A stretch of 64,000 nucleotides of DNA. It comes from Hydrangea macrophylla (taxonomy: Eukaryota > Streptophyta > Magnoliopsida > Cornales > Hydrangeaceae). The stretch lies in NCBI GenBank assembly GCA_033977485.1, contig CM066984.1:31663501-31727500 (forward strand). Direction: 5' to 3'. Below, piece after piece: positions 22,184 to 33,824 of the stretch (positions within the stretch are counted from its first letter, which is position 1; each line of letters starts with the position of its first letter). Under the pieces are notes generated by a model. It did not search any database and was not told where the DNA came from. It saw only the letters and a list, made by a program, of their open reading frames with translations. Both the position numbers and the translations under genes were made by a program.

Positions 22184-22840
22184 TCTGATTCTTGAGGATG
22201 TTCCCTGCAGTATTCCAGGACCTTTTGTTTTTGAGATTCGTTATCATACTGTCCCTAAATGCTCAGTTTGTCAAAACAGTTTTCAAAATCAAGGTCTTAA
22301 GGCAATTTCTTTCAATATATTTTGCAAACCACCTTCAATGCTAACACCATTGTAGGTGCGAGTCTTAACTATTGAATTAAACCGCTTTCACGTGTTTTAA
22401 GTTAACTGTGATGATATAGTCCCGGACATGAAAGGGCTATGGATTCTTTATTTTAAGAGAAATACGGCATACTGTAGGTAATGTACTCCTTAGTGCTTCA
22501 ATGTAACTGCATGGTAGATGGCTGGGTCACAGTGGATTTGTGTGATCCCGACACTTTCTTTTATTAAGAAAATCTGTTTTGAAATATTGTTTTAATTAGT
22601 TATTTAGATCTTTAGTTTAATTAAAATTGTTTTTGTTAGTAGTCTTAGTTTGTAGAACTTTGTGTTCTGCACCATTATTAAATCTTATTGAATTTTTTCC
22701 TTTCTTTTGAGTTTAGTCTAAGTTAATAGGTCAACACCTTCCCTGTGGGATCGACCTGGTCTTACCAGTTACTACTTGCACGTCTACCTACACTTGGGTA
22801 TTGCACAAGAGCACACAAGAATACTCGCGTGTCAAGTTTT

Positions 22841-22858
22841 TGGCGCCGTTGCCGGGGA
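22841..22858 (+). other. Primer binding site, Athila type (Athila-2)
   Basis: TGGCGCCGTTGCCGGGGA, the canonical Athila primer site complementary to a tRNA-Asp-type 3' end. About 110 bp of leader precede the gag ATG. Confidence 0.93.
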
Positions 22859-22966
22859 AGGCGACGATCAATTCCTTAGATTACCTCAATCTTTCCTGAT
22901 CTATTTCTGTTTTTCCTTTTTTCTTTGAGTTCTCTAGGTTTTCAATCTTCTTAGGTTCTCTCATTT

Positions 22967-24856
22967 ATGTCCGATAGTTCCGTCCACAGAATTTTTGGAA
23001 ATCCTCTATATTCATCTAATTCTTCCAGTTCTAGTAACCCTGTCACCACTCCAACTGAATCAATGGATGATGATCAGAGTGAACATGGTGAAAATGTTGT
23101 GGTACCAGTTGATGATTCACTACGTCCGTTGTGCGATCTCATGCAACCAGAACACGCACCTACTCCTTCTTGCATTCTCATTCCCCCACATGCTGGCGAA
23201 TTTCAATTTCGCAATGGGATGATTCAACTCCTCCCAACATTTCATAGGATGGAAAGCGAGAAGGCATATCTACACGTTAAGGATTTCGAGGATGTTTGTA
23301 AAACATTCTCCCAAACTTGTCCTGTAGATGTGATACGCTTAATGTTATTTCCCTTCACCTTGAAGGATAAAGCAAAAGTGTGGTTACTCACCCTAAAACC
23401 GAATTCAATCTTCACGTGGCATGCGATGAACACTACGTTTTTGAAGAAATTCTTTCCACCTCGCATGACCACAGAGCTAAAACGCCAAATAAGTTCATAC
23501 AAGCAGAGGAGCAATGAAACCTTCACCCAAACTTGGGAGCGTTTCAAAGATTTGCTTCTCTCATGTCCCCACCACGGATATGAGAAATGGCATACCATCA
23601 GTCACTTCTATGAAGGACTAAATGGTGAAACAAAAAAGTTGGTCGAAACTATGAGCTCTGGACCATTCCTTCGAAAGAACACCGAAGAGGCTGAAGCTCA
23701 TTTTGAGTGGCTAGCTGAACATGCTCATGAATGGTCTAACTCTGAAGATACACCTCGAACTCAAATATCGAGTGTGGAAGATAAGAGTTTGTACCAATTG
23801 AAAAGTGAAGATCACCTGATGAACAAATACGAAGAACTGGCGAAAAAGGTAGAAGAACTAGGGATGCGAGGAGAGAGCTGTAGGCAGGTTATGCCTGAGG
23901 AACCATGCGGCACATGCAACATGTTGGGACATACAGCTCAATACTGTCCCAATGTGTCATATTTTCAAGAGCATGCCCCTATGGAAATGAATGCCATGCA
24001 CGATTTTCGAGGGGCGGGGAATTCCAACAATAACTTTCAAAGTAACAATAGATGGAATCACCCCGGTTTTGATTGGAGAAATAATGCTGGGACCCAAAAT
24101 CAATATCAACAGCAGCTCTACAACAACAATCAATATCAAGGGCAAAACAATAGGCCGTCCCAGCAATACAATCAAAACAGAACCAATAACTACCACCAAG
24201 CTCAACCCTCCAATGCACCACAGACCAATACCTATGTGCCACCACACAAGAAGGTACAAGAAAAAGAGCCACTTGCTAATGCCAATCTAACGCAGCAACT
24301 CATACAGATGATGAGTAGAATGTCTGCCACGTTAGAAAGGATAGATGCACGGCAAGAGGGTTCAGGAGGAACATTCCCTGCCCAACCACTTCCGAACCCC
24401 AAGGGACATAACAATGGTCCTAACAATCAAGAACATGCTAAAGTCGTGACTACACTGAGAAGTGGAAAAATCATAGAGAAAAGCATGCCTCTGTCTACAC
24501 CCGAAGTGTACAAAGAGGAGGAAGTGGTGGATAATGAGCTTGAGCAACCATCTACTCAAGAGGAGGAGCCGTCTACTAATGACAAGGCAATAAAGGCAAA
24601 CATTGAAGCTCCTAGAGTAGAGGAAGAAGTTGAGCAAAGGCCTGGAAAGGAGTCTGTTGAGGATGAACCACCAAAATGCCCTTTTCCTGCACCTTATCCT
24701 CAACGGTTGAAGAAACCCAAGAATGAGACGAAGAATCAGGAGTTTCTGAAATTGTTTAAACAAGTCAAAATTAACCTTCCACTCCTGGATGCTATCAAGC
24801 AAGTACCGGCCTATGCTAAGTATCTCAAAGATCTATGCACGGTAAAAAGGAGGTAA
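22967..24856 (+). pseudogene. Athila-2 gag (first 629 codons of a gag-pol frame)
   Basis: Gag forms the particle and binds the genomic RNA. ATG 22967 is the first in the frame after the primer site. The capsid region spans about residues 90-250 (MIQLLPTFHRMESEKAYLHV, WERFKDLLLSCPHHGYEKWH, YEGLNGETKKLVETMSSG). A zinc knuckle CGTCNMLGHTAQYC is near residue 314, followed by an Asn/Gln-rich low-complexity linker (residues 345-420). The C-terminal LLDAIKQVPAYAKYLKDLC motif is the conserved lead-in to the Athila protease. A TAA at 24854-24856 stops the frame, but the next in-frame codons continue the family sequence, so this is a point nonsense change (TTA to TAA fits) rather than a natural gag end. 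Confidence 0.9.
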
Positions 24857-26269
24857 AGTGTGAAGAAACATGCTTATGTCGCGTGCCAAGCAAGTGCGAT
24901 CATTCAAAATGAGTTGCCTCCAAAACTCAAAGACCCCGGTACACCTACGGTCTCATGTAGAATTGGGAATCAAAGGATAGATAACGCACTCCTCGATCTA
25001 GGAGCAAGCGTGAACTTGCTGCCATATTCAGTCTATAAACAGCTAGGGTTGGGTGAACTCAAACCCACCCGAGTCGCTTTGCAATTGGCAGACAGATCTG
25101 TGAAGTACCCTAGAGGGGTGTTAGAGGACGTCCTTGTCCAAATAGACTCTTTTGTATTTCCGGTTGATTTCGTGATATTGGACACAGAACCTGTGTCTAA
25201 TCCTGGTGCACACATCCCAGTTATCTTTGGACGTCCATTCCTCAACACTATGGATGCCACAATCAAGATTAGAAGTGGTATCATGACTATCGTATTCGGG
25301 AACATGACATTGAATAACAAAATTTTTTCTAATCCCCAACCTGAAGAATACGATGATGAGGAACAAATTCATTACATTGACACAGTCATTGAAGATGAAG
25401 TTGACTTGGTCGACTACAAAGATCCTTTGGAAGTTGTGATGACTCAATTTGGCGATATCTATCAGCCTGCAGAGTCAACTCCATTGGATGCTGACCTGAA
25501 CCAGATGTGTCTTATGATGGATACGATAGAGGAGGATAAAGCAGAATGCATGTGGGTAATGCCATATGAACAATTGCCTCCTAAAACTATGTTGGCAATG
25601 CCTTCTAGTTTTCAATTTCCGGAGTTAGAGTTAAAGGAGCTACCCAAAGAGCTAAAATATGCATTCCTAGGGACTAGAAAAACGTATCCTGTGATCATTT
25701 CATCTGCTTTAACTCATGAACAGGAAGGTAAGCTAGTGCAAATGCTGACCAAGCATAAGGATGCTATGGGATGGACGATTGCTGACCTCAAAGGCATCAG
25801 CCCATCCATATGCACTCATAAGATATATCTGGAGGAAGACGCTAGACCTTCAAGACAAATGCAAAGGCGTCTGAATCCCAACATGCAAGAAGTAGTTAAA
25901 AAGGAAGTGCTCAAACTACTTGATGTTGGGATGATTTATACGATATCTGATAGTCCTTGGGTCAGTCCAACCCAAGTGGTTCCAAAGAAAGCAGGCATAA
26001 CGGTCATCCCAAACAAAGATGGTGAATTGGTACCAACACGTGTCCCCACTGGATGGAGGATGTGTATTGACTACAGGAAGTTGAATACTGTGACCCGAAA
26101 AGACCATTTTCCTTTACCATTCATGGATCAAATGCTAGAACGTGTGGCAGGACACAAGTATTACTGCTTTTTGGATGGATATAGTGGATATAATCAAATT
26201 GAAATTGCTCCTGAAGATCAGGAGAAAACCACATTCACTTGTCCATTTGGTACATTTGCCTACCGTTGA
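24857..26269 (+). pseudogene. Athila-2 protease and reverse transcriptase, first part
   Basis: Same frame as gag. The aspartic protease has LLDLGASVNLLPYSVYKQLG at about 24986 (Asp kept, with the LGAS variant usual in Athila) and PVIFGRPFLNTMDATI as the second conserved strand. The RT then has the HKIYLEED-RPSRQMQRRLNP lead-in, SPWVSPTQVVPKK, WRMCIDYRKLN, FPLPFMDQMLERVAGH and FLDGYSGYNQI (first catalytic Asp). TGA at 26267-26269 replaces an expected Arg (CGA to TGA), directly before MPFGLCNAP. Confidence 0.92.
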
Positions 26270-27907
26270 ATGCCGTTTGGCTTATGTAATGCACCGGCTA
26301 CCTTTCAGCGGTGTATGCTAAGCATATTCAGTGACATGGTCGAACACATCCTTGAAGTCTTCATGGATGATTTTTCAGTGTTTGGCCATAGCTTTGAAGA
26401 TTGCCTCAGCAATCTCGAGCATATATTAATGCGATGTGAGGATAAACACCTAGTTTTGAATTGGGAAAAGTGTCACTTTATGGTGACCAAGGGAATAGTC
26501 TTCGGCCATATAATCTCCGAGGAAGGAATCCAAGTGGATAAGGCCAAAATCGATATAATCTCAAATCTACCTATCCCCCGTACAGTGAGAGACATCCGTT
26601 CATTCTTGGGGCATGCAGGATTTTATCGTCAATTTATCCAGAACTTCAGTGCAATCTCTCGACCTCTTTGTCAACTTCTTGTCAAAGATGCACCATTCGA
26701 ATGGTCAGAAAGTTGCCAAAAGTCCTACGAGGATCTAAAAGAGTTCCTTACCACCGCACCTATAATACAGGCACCCGACTGGAGTTTGCCTTTTGAATTA
26801 ATGTGTGATGCTAGTGATTACGCCATTGGCGCGGTCCTAGGCCAGAGAAAGGACAGTAAGCCATATGTGATATACTATGCTATCCGAACTTTGAATGAAG
26901 CTCAAATGAATTATACAACTACTGAAAAGGAGCTGCTGGCTGTAGTATTCGCCTTGGATAAGTTTAGGTCTTATCTGATAGGGTCACCAATCGTCTGTTT
27001 TACAGATCACTCGGCCCTCAAGTATCTTCTGTCTAAGAAAGACGCTAAACAATGGCTCATTCGCTGGTTACTCTTACTCCAAGAGTTTGATCTAACAATC
27101 AAAGATAAGAAAGGAGTAGAGAATGTGGTTGCGGACCATTTGTCACAATTGACTTTTGTCGACAATGCTGAATCCCAATCCATTAAGGATGAGTTTTCGG
27201 ACGAACAGCTACTGGCAGTAAGTGGTCTGCCTTGGTATGCTGATATCGTGAACTACCTTGTCACGGGAGAAACCCCGAATCATTGGTCGAACCAAGACCG
27301 AAAACGGTTCCTCTCGTTCGCGTGTCATTTCTTTTTTGATGACCCATATCTTTTCAAGTACTGTGCTGATCAGGTTATCAGGCGCTGCGTCCTCAATGAG
27401 GATATAACCGTAATTTTAGCATCATGCCATTCTGAGGCATGCGGTGGCCACTTCGCTTCACAGAAGACCGCACAAAAAGTTCTACAAAGCGGTTTTTACT
27501 GGCCCATAATTTTTAAAGATGCGTATTCCTTTTGCAAGACATGCCAACGCTGTCAAAAGCGTGGAACTATTTCTAAAAGGAATTCCATGCCTTTAACCCC
27601 TATCATCACAATTGAGATATTCGATTGTTGGGGCATAGATTTTATGGACCCATTTCCCAAGTCTAATAACTGTGAATACATACTCCTTGCTGTAGAGTAT
27701 GTGTCAAAATGGGTTGAAGCAATCCCAACGAGACGCAATGACCACAGAACGGTCATGTCCTTTCTAAGAGAGCATATCTTGTCTCGTTTTGGAACTCCGA
27801 AAGCTTTACTAAGTGACCAAGGCAAGCATTTCTGCAATAGGCCTTTGGAGTCACTTCTCAAGAAATACGGATTCCACCATAAAATCGCTCTTGCCTATCA
27901 TCCATAG
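26270..27907 (+). pseudogene. Athila-2 RT palm, RNase H and integrase core
   Basis: Same frame. MPFGLCNAPATFQRCM and the catalytic VFMDDF (Asp-Asp at 26366-26371) are intact. RNase H follows with LMCDASDYAIGAVLG, ELLAVVFALDKF, FTDHSALKYLLSKKDA and VVADHLSQL. Integrase has the zinc domain (HSEACGGHFASQKTAQKVL, CKTCQRCQKRG), first Asp in WGIDFMDPFP and second in LLSDQGKHF. A TAG at 27905-27907 interrupts YHP-NGQAE where Gln is expected. Apart from this stop every catalytic residue in the segment is present. Confidence 0.92.
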
Positions 27908-28528
27908 TCGAATGGGCAAGCGGAATTGGCTAACCGAGAAATCAAGCATATTCTCGAAAAGACGGTTAGCTCCAACCGAAAGGACTGGGCATACAAGCTG
28001 ACCGATGCTTTATGGGCATACCGTACTGCCTACAAGACGAATCTAGGTATGTCCCCGTATAGATTGGTTTACGGGAAAGCTTGCCACCTCCCTGTTGAGA
28101 TTGAGCATAAATCTTATTGGGCGACACACTCATTGAACTTTGATATCCAAGAGGGAGGTCAGTTACGCAAGCTCCAACTTGCAGAGCTAGAGGAAATACG
28201 ACGAGATGTGTATGACTCTGCAAGGTTGCATAAGGAAAGGTTAAAGGCTCGCCACGATCGTACGATCTTTCGTAAATCATTTGAGCCGGGGCAGAAAGTT
28301 TTGCTGTATGACTCTCGCCTCCACCTTTTCCCAGGAAAGCTCCGTTCCCGTTGGACAGGCCCGTTCATTGTAAAAACTGTCTTTCCATACGGGGCAGTTG
28401 AGCTCGTCAATCCAAAGAACGATGATAGTTTCAAGGTCAATGGCCAGAGGTTGAAACCGTTCTTGGAGAACTTCCAAACTGAAGTTGAGCACATCCAGCT
28501 GGATGAGCCCAACTATTCTCCCACTTAA
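27908..28528 (+). pseudogene. Athila-2 integrase C-terminal part
   Basis: It continues the frame after the TAG with [20 protein letters not shown] (catalytic Glu), [47 protein letters not shown] and [19 protein letters not shown]. It ends naturally at TAA 28526-28528 after the [15 protein letters not shown] motif usual at the end of Athila pol. No chromodomain is present, as expected for Athila. Confidence 0.92.
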
Positions 28529-28689
28529 AATCCAAAGTGGAGTTCTATATTGTTGTTGTATTCCTTATCTTTCCCTGCATTTTAGTTTCTCTCTGTTGTT
28601 TTTGTTTTTAATTCTTTGTTCGTTCTTTTAGTGTTTGTGATCTCGTTCTAATCCGCTATACCTTAAATCACTCAATTGCAGGTGCATAA
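28529..28689 (+). other. Athila-2 post-pol T-rich spacer with splice-acceptor-like end
   Basis: This non-coding segment is strongly T-rich and ends ACTCAATTGCAG/GTGCATAA just before the ATG at 28690. It looks like the 3' end of an intron, compatible with a spliced subgenomic transcript for the next frame. Confidence 0.4.
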
Positions 28690-29477
28690 ATGCGAGGTGA
28701 CGATGTTCATTCTATCGGTTCATGGGCTGATTCAGAATGTCGTTGTGGCACCTGGACTGAGGGTGAACTCACACCCTGCCCCTTGCTTCATCAAGACCCT
28801 GAAGCTCACACTCTCATTGATGCTGCCCAAGGGTACCTTCCATACCCACCGGCCCTCCTTGACATCAATCCATATGAAAATATGGAATTTCATGATGAAG
28901 ATGATGTGGATGAGGAAGAAGACTTATACATGGGGAGAATGGTGGATGATGCACTCATGGCACAATGGGAAAATGATGATATGTAGGAGCCATGGGAAGA
29001 TCATAACCTCCAGGATGTCGTCCCGGAACGTCACAATGCAGTTTTTGTTTTTGTTGACGACTTCCTTGTTCCCGAGTTGGTCCCATACCGCTATATGTAC
29101 CTGAGCTTTCTGCTATTCAGGCTCCAATGCCCCTTACCAGCTAGTGCATTTTGGGAATATTTGCAAATAGTGAGGTTGGAACTTAGTCACATTTCTTTTT
29201 ATTTTTGTTCCTGTTCCTTGTTTTTCTTTTCGTATTTAATCCTTGTTTCTTGTGTTCCGTTATCTTAATCTCGGTTGGTTTGTTTTTTTTTGGTCGTTTC
29301 CTTGTCCAGGATTGTCACTATGTTTCTCAATGGTATCCTGGTGTTCCTTCCACATCAGCTGTTCCATGGGGCTCGCACGCAGTCTCCTGGCACCCCACCG
29401 CAAGAGGAAGAACAACTGCAGATTTTCACACCATTATCTATGTCTCTACCACAGTCTCCTCTCATGTGCACACCTAA
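28690..29477 (+). pseudogene. Athila-2 post-pol open frame of unknown function, possibly two exons
   Basis: The frame opens at ATG 28690, reads 98 codons (acidic: a DEDDVDEEEDLY stretch, Trp/Cys-rich start) to TAG 28984-28986, and stays open in the same frame past 29170. A GT...AG candidate intron at 29170-29309 (donor ATA/GTGAGG, T-rich body, acceptor TTGTCCAG/GA) would join it in phase to a further 55 open codons (DCHYVSQWYPGVPSTSAV...) ending at TAA 29475-29477. In Athila elements an env-like gene can occupy this region, but I see no signal peptide or membrane anchor and do not recognise the protein. Function is unknown, and the intron is a proposal. Confidence 0.4.
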
Positions 29478-30223
29478 GTGAGAGGAGCAGCTCGAGTCAA
29501 GTCACTCAATTAAATTGCAAGAGCTATCTAAAAAACATGACTGATTTATGATGATGAACCAAATGTTGGGCTCACCCGCTTACGAAATTTATCAAATATG
29601 CTTTGACCCTTCGCATTCTACACTTGCATGCCCATCTGCATCTCAATTTTTGAAATTTGTTGAGCAACATATACACTCTATTCAACAATTCCCACAAAAT
29701 AATTATAATACTATGATAAACAATCTGGATGTCCCACGAAAAAGTCATCCTAACTTCTTGTGGAGATCTAATAATAATAATGAGACGATTAATTTTCCTA
29801 ATACCAACCGGCCCCAATTTCAACAAAGTCAATACCAACACCCCCTCATAATCCTAACCCTCCTAGGGATAACACTTTTGAGGGGAAGGTGTTGGCATCT
29901 TTGAAAAATTTAGAGGCATAATCACAATCAAAGCTTAACTCATTAACTCCTACGCACAATCCAGTGCGAAGCTTGAGTCCCAAATGGGACAACTAGCTAA
30001 TGCTTTGAATTGTAGGAATAAGGGTAAGTTATTGAGTCAACCTATTCAGAATCCTAAGGGACAATACGAGATTACAAGTAAAAGTGAGCAAGTAAACGCT
30101 GTCTCGACTAGGATGACTACACCAGAGGAAGAAGTTATAGAGATTCTGAAAGATGATTTCAAAGGTGTGAACATTAATTTGAATCAAGAGAAGGGTGAGG
30201 ACACGAGTCGAATTAGATAAGAA
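29478..30223 (+). pseudogene. Athila-1 gag, C-terminal half
   Basis: Coding sense starts abruptly with a Gln/Glu/Lys helical stretch (EEQLESSHSIKLQELSKKHD), a TGA, then QMLGSPAYEIYQICFDPSHS (relic of the gag zinc-knuckle segment), an Asn-rich linker and SAKLESQMGQLANALNCRNKG. Frames shift at about 29900 and stops occur. The gag N-terminus and capsid are missing, removed in the rearrangement that joined Athila-2 to this point. Confidence 0.82.
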
Positions 30224-30960
30224 AATGAGCCGATCCTAACTAATTACGTTCTAAAAATGCCTTTTCCACCAAACATTGAGGAACCGTCACATCTTTCAAA
30301 GAAAAGATCAAAAACTGAAGATATACTCGAGGTGTTTAAATAAGTGAAAATTAATATCCCATTCCTCGATGCTATAAAACAAATTCCCGCATACGCCAAG
30401 TGCCTTAAAGACCTATGCACTCAAAAGTGCAAGTTACGCAATCATACTTTAAAAAAGGTCTTCCTCACAGAAAAAGTAAGTTCAATCTTCCAACACGTTC
30501 CTCCAAAGTATAAGGATCCCGGTACACCAATGATTCTATGTGTCATAGGTGACACTATCATTCATCAGGCTCTCATTGACTTAGGAGCAAGTGTCAATCT
30601 CTTACCTTACACCGTCTACAAACAACTAGGATTAGGTCAAATTAAGCCCATGGTTCCTACCATACAATTAGTGGATCGTTCCGTCAAAATCCCCAGGGGA
30701 ATCGTCGAATACGTCCTAGTTAAAGTCGACAAATGTTATTATCCTATCGATTTCATGTTCCTTGATACTGAATTGGTGATAGATATTAGGAAACACACCC
30801 CTGTCACTCTTATCCATTCTTAGCAACTGCTAACGACCGTGTCAACTGTCAAATGGGGGTGATGAAGGTGTTGTTTGGAAACATGAACCTAAAATTAAAT
30901 GTATTCAATGTCGTCGAACAACCTCCCAAGGATGGCGATTACCCATGTGTGGCAAAAAGT
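30224..30960 (+). pseudogene. Athila-1 protease
   Basis: After two stops the conserved lead-in IPFLDAIKQIPAYAKCLKDLC at about 30356 opens a 159-codon stretch with the protease active-site loop ALIDLGASVNLLPYTVYKQLG (Asp kept) and VDRSVKIPRGIVEYVLVKVDK. A frameshift near 30800 precedes VKVLFGNMNLKLN-like text. It is closely parallel to the Athila-2 protease, showing that both belong to the same lineage. Confidence 0.85.
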
Positions 30961-31253
30961 GAGGTAAGGCACGCTAAAGAACTTAATTGATAAGAAAACT
31001 TAAGGAAAGAAAACTATATAGTGTGTATTGCACAGATGAACCTTAATGAAAGGGACCCTACCAAACCAGATCCTAATGAAAGATTTACTCAAAAGATCAA
31101 GGATCGATTCAAAACCAAAAACGAGGAGCCGTCGAATGAGTTAACAAATAACGGCATTATTTCTGTTTTCAACCGAAGTATCCCTAATGCCTTCAAGGTT
31201 ACTCGCCTCCATGAGTCTTGAGCTAGAACGGTCTAGCTGAAGACGTAAAAGGC
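30961..31253 (+). pseudogene. Athila-1 pol scar
   Basis: Protease sequence gives way within a short distance to a stop-rich stretch and an Asp/Lys/Asn-rich open piece (31021-31221). That piece ends in NAFKVTRLHE, faintly like the FKVNGQRLK end of Athila integrase. RT, RNase H and integrase, about 3 kb in Athila-2, are absent. I infer one large internal deletion; the origin of the 31021-31170 residues is unclear. Confidence 0.6.
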
Positions 31254-33811
31254 AGCGCTTCTTGGGAGGTAACCCAAGCTTTTATCATTTCATTTTCTCA
31301 TTTTTGTATACTTTTTGGGTCATTTTGAGTGACCTTTTCATTTTCTAGACAGGTTTGGGGGTCGGGGTCAATTTATTTTGAACTAATTCACGTTGAAAGG
31401 AAAGGAAAGAAAAGAGATAAAGAGGCAACTCACTCGTGCAACCCGTGCATGCGAGATTTATATTTAGAAATTTTTTACCTTTTTTCAATAAAATAGCTCT
31501 CAGTAATTTGTTGCGCACTAGATCACTCACGCGATCATGTTTTCACACGCGCAGCTTGAGCCAGTGAGCCTATGCCTTCGGATTTTTTTTTATTGTTTCT
31601 GAAAAACAAGCCTCAGTATTTCCTCATGCTAAGGGGGGATTTTTGTGTTTTTCTCTTTTGTTCTCTTCTTCTCGCTCTCAACCCTTACTTATATATTTTT
31701 CTCCTTTCTATTTGCTCTCTTAGGCCCCTTTTAGATCGAGTCCTTCTTTGTTTTGATAGCTCCGTTTGTGCTTGTTCTTTTTTATTTTCGTTGAATCTTT
31801 TGATTTTAGTTTAGTTTTTCAACGAGTGCACCACGGTCTGCATTACACATATATATATGTATATATATATATTTCTATTAGCTATCGTTGTTCTTTTATT
31901 TGTTTATTTTCTTTTGTCGAGTATTGACAAGTGAATTACTGGCTCCATTTGGAGCAATTGAATTTTATTGCCATATTCATATACGTTCTCTTGGTTTGTG
32001 ATTGCCAAGATCAAGATAATGTCGTTCCTTCCTTACGTACTCTCCTTTCTTTCATTTTATTATTTCATTGGGTATAATAAAAGGTTTCGTTTGGGGGTAT
32101 GCACTCACATGCACATTATTATGCACCATTTTTTTTAATTTTTTTTCAATATTTGTGCTTGAATAAACGATGTTATAGACGTTTTTGCAATCTTAAGTTG
32201 ATACTTCTTTTTAGGTAACTTGGATTGTTATAGAATGGTAAACATGAGAAGATGTAGTTAAACATTTGTTGAAATCATGATGCGATGTTTAGGTTATGCA
32301 TCATTTGAATCGTAGTTTTATATCATAGATTTGCACACAAACCTACGCACTGCACGTAGTCACTTGAACACATATTTGATGTGAACTATAATATGATTCG
32401 GATTTCTAGATAACACATAGTGTGGAAAGTAAACCCGATGAGCTTTGGAGCCTATCTTTTCTTTTTAGAGGGTTATAAATGCATTTTGTGTTTGTCAAAT
32501 TTCATTGAAATAGCTCATTAACTCGTTGTTCAGTCTTATTATTCTTGTTTTGGTTGATAATCAAGTTAAAATATTTGTTACCATGCTAAATAATCTTCTG
32601 TTGCAAACATTGAAGAACCGTATCATCCCAAGACATGATTTTAGGCCTTATTTGTTTTCCACCCTTTTGACCTTTGACCTATACAGATAAATGATAAAAT
32701 TTCCTTAGTCGCCCCTTTGAGCCTTTAACATGCCTCTTTTCCTTCAAACACTATTATCTTTTTTTTGCTCTAACTTGACCAACTTGGAGTTCACCACTGA
32801 TCATTTTTTTAGTATTGATAAGGCGATGCATTAATTCAAGAGAAAAAGAAAATAAGATGTTGTTGGGGTAGTTGCCTTGGACTTCGATGAATAATTATTC
32901 AAAAAGCAACGAAAAGGAAAAAGAAAAAGGTTGGAAGAAGAAAAAAAAAATGAAAGAAGAGAATGAAAAGATGAAAGTTGATAGAAGAGATGATGAAAGA
33001 AATCGAACATGCCTTACAATGCCACTCTAAAACTACTTAATGAATCCTTTCTATCCTTTTTTATTGCCTGAGCCACGTTCCAACCTTTGAAAAGTCCTAT
33101 CTGATCCTAGAAAACATGGTTTAGATATGCAAACGATGGAAGGGGGATTAAACATGGTAACGATTAATTTTTCTTGACTATTGGTATCCTATCCAAGAGA
33201 CTACTGTTCTTTTGTGTCTTTTTTGAGTCATATGTGAGCATTTCTCATTTTGAAAACATATTTCCTTTGCTCCCATACATTAGAGAGATTATATATGTTC
33301 TGAACATTTTATTTGAGAGTGTAATTAATATTATGAGATTCGTAGTCGAAACATAGTTGGATGGTTATCTGAGTTATATTCCAAGTTCATGACATGTGCA
33401 TGTTCATTTGACTTCCGCATCACACACGTGCAATTTTATGAAACTCCATTGATTTATACAATGCATGTGCTTGAGATTGTTTTTCATGGCGTAGGTGGAC
33501 GTTTGGTTCTGTTTCTTCTTGTTTGTTATTCTATTTCAAATCATTGTTTTATAGTTAGGAGTATTGAATGTTATGTTTTTCGTTATTAATAAAACTTTTT
33601 AAATGCATAATGAAATAAAGATGGTTGTGGGTGTCTTATTCGACGAGAACCCTCACAAGACTTCACTCGTCCTACTAGAGATACCTAGGGGTTTAAAAGA
33701 CTTGTTGCATATGCTAAATTCAATTGCGTTGCCTACGACAATGAGTTAGGATATTTAATTGTACTTTGGTTTTTATTTTTATGTTTCTTTGCTCGAGAAC
33801 TAGCAAAGTGT
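31254..33811 (+). other. Athila-1 post-pol non-coding region
   Basis: It starts with CAGCGCTTCTTGGGAGGTAACCCAAGC-like text, a sequence that habitually follows pol in Athila elements. TAAGGGGGGA at about 31631 could be an internal polypurine tract, and there is a TA-rich tract at 31850-31872. The ORFs in this 2.5 kb are short and T-rich; I see no env-like or other gene. Confidence 0.7.
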
Positions 33812-33824
33812 AGGTTTGGGGTTG
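33812..33824 (+). other. Polypurine-like tract of Athila-1
   Basis: AGGTTTGGGGTTG lies immediately before the 3' LTR; T interruptions are common in Athila tracts. Confidence 0.65.

Larger units (their letters stand above)
21189..22834 (+). repeat. 5' LTR of Athila-2 (about 1646 bp)
   Basis: The end at 22834 (CGCGTGTCA) is placed by the primer site six bases on. The start (TGTTGTATATTGC at 21189, or TGTATATTGC at 21192) is inferred from where Tekay-2 coding stops, because no second LTR copy exists. It contains a TATA box at 21631-21640 with palindrome clusters on both sides. Confidence 0.75.
21189..29477 (+). mobile_element. Athila-2: Athila element with 5' LTR and gag-pol, 3' LTR missing
   Basis: A leader LTR (about 21189-22834), an exact Athila primer site at 22841, a 5.56-kb gag-pol frame (22967-28528) with only three stop codons, and a post-pol region run to about 29477. 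There Athila-1 gag sequence begins with no 3' LTR between. It is the better-preserved of the two Athila copies. Confidence 0.88.

Noticed and set aside
24854..24856. Programmed readthrough of the gag stop in Athila-2.
   Set aside because: Two further stops occur in the same frame at conserved pol residues, so random nonsense changes are the simpler reading.
22995..28512. Many antisense and off-frame open stretches inside Athila-2 gag-pol, for example on the minus strand near 24362-24802.
   Set aside because: They overlap a frame with clear family motifs and have no recognisable protein character.
31254..33811. Possible env-like gene after Athila-1 pol.
   Set aside because: Only short T-rich open pieces, no signal peptide plus transmembrane pair, no splice layout; treated as non-coding.
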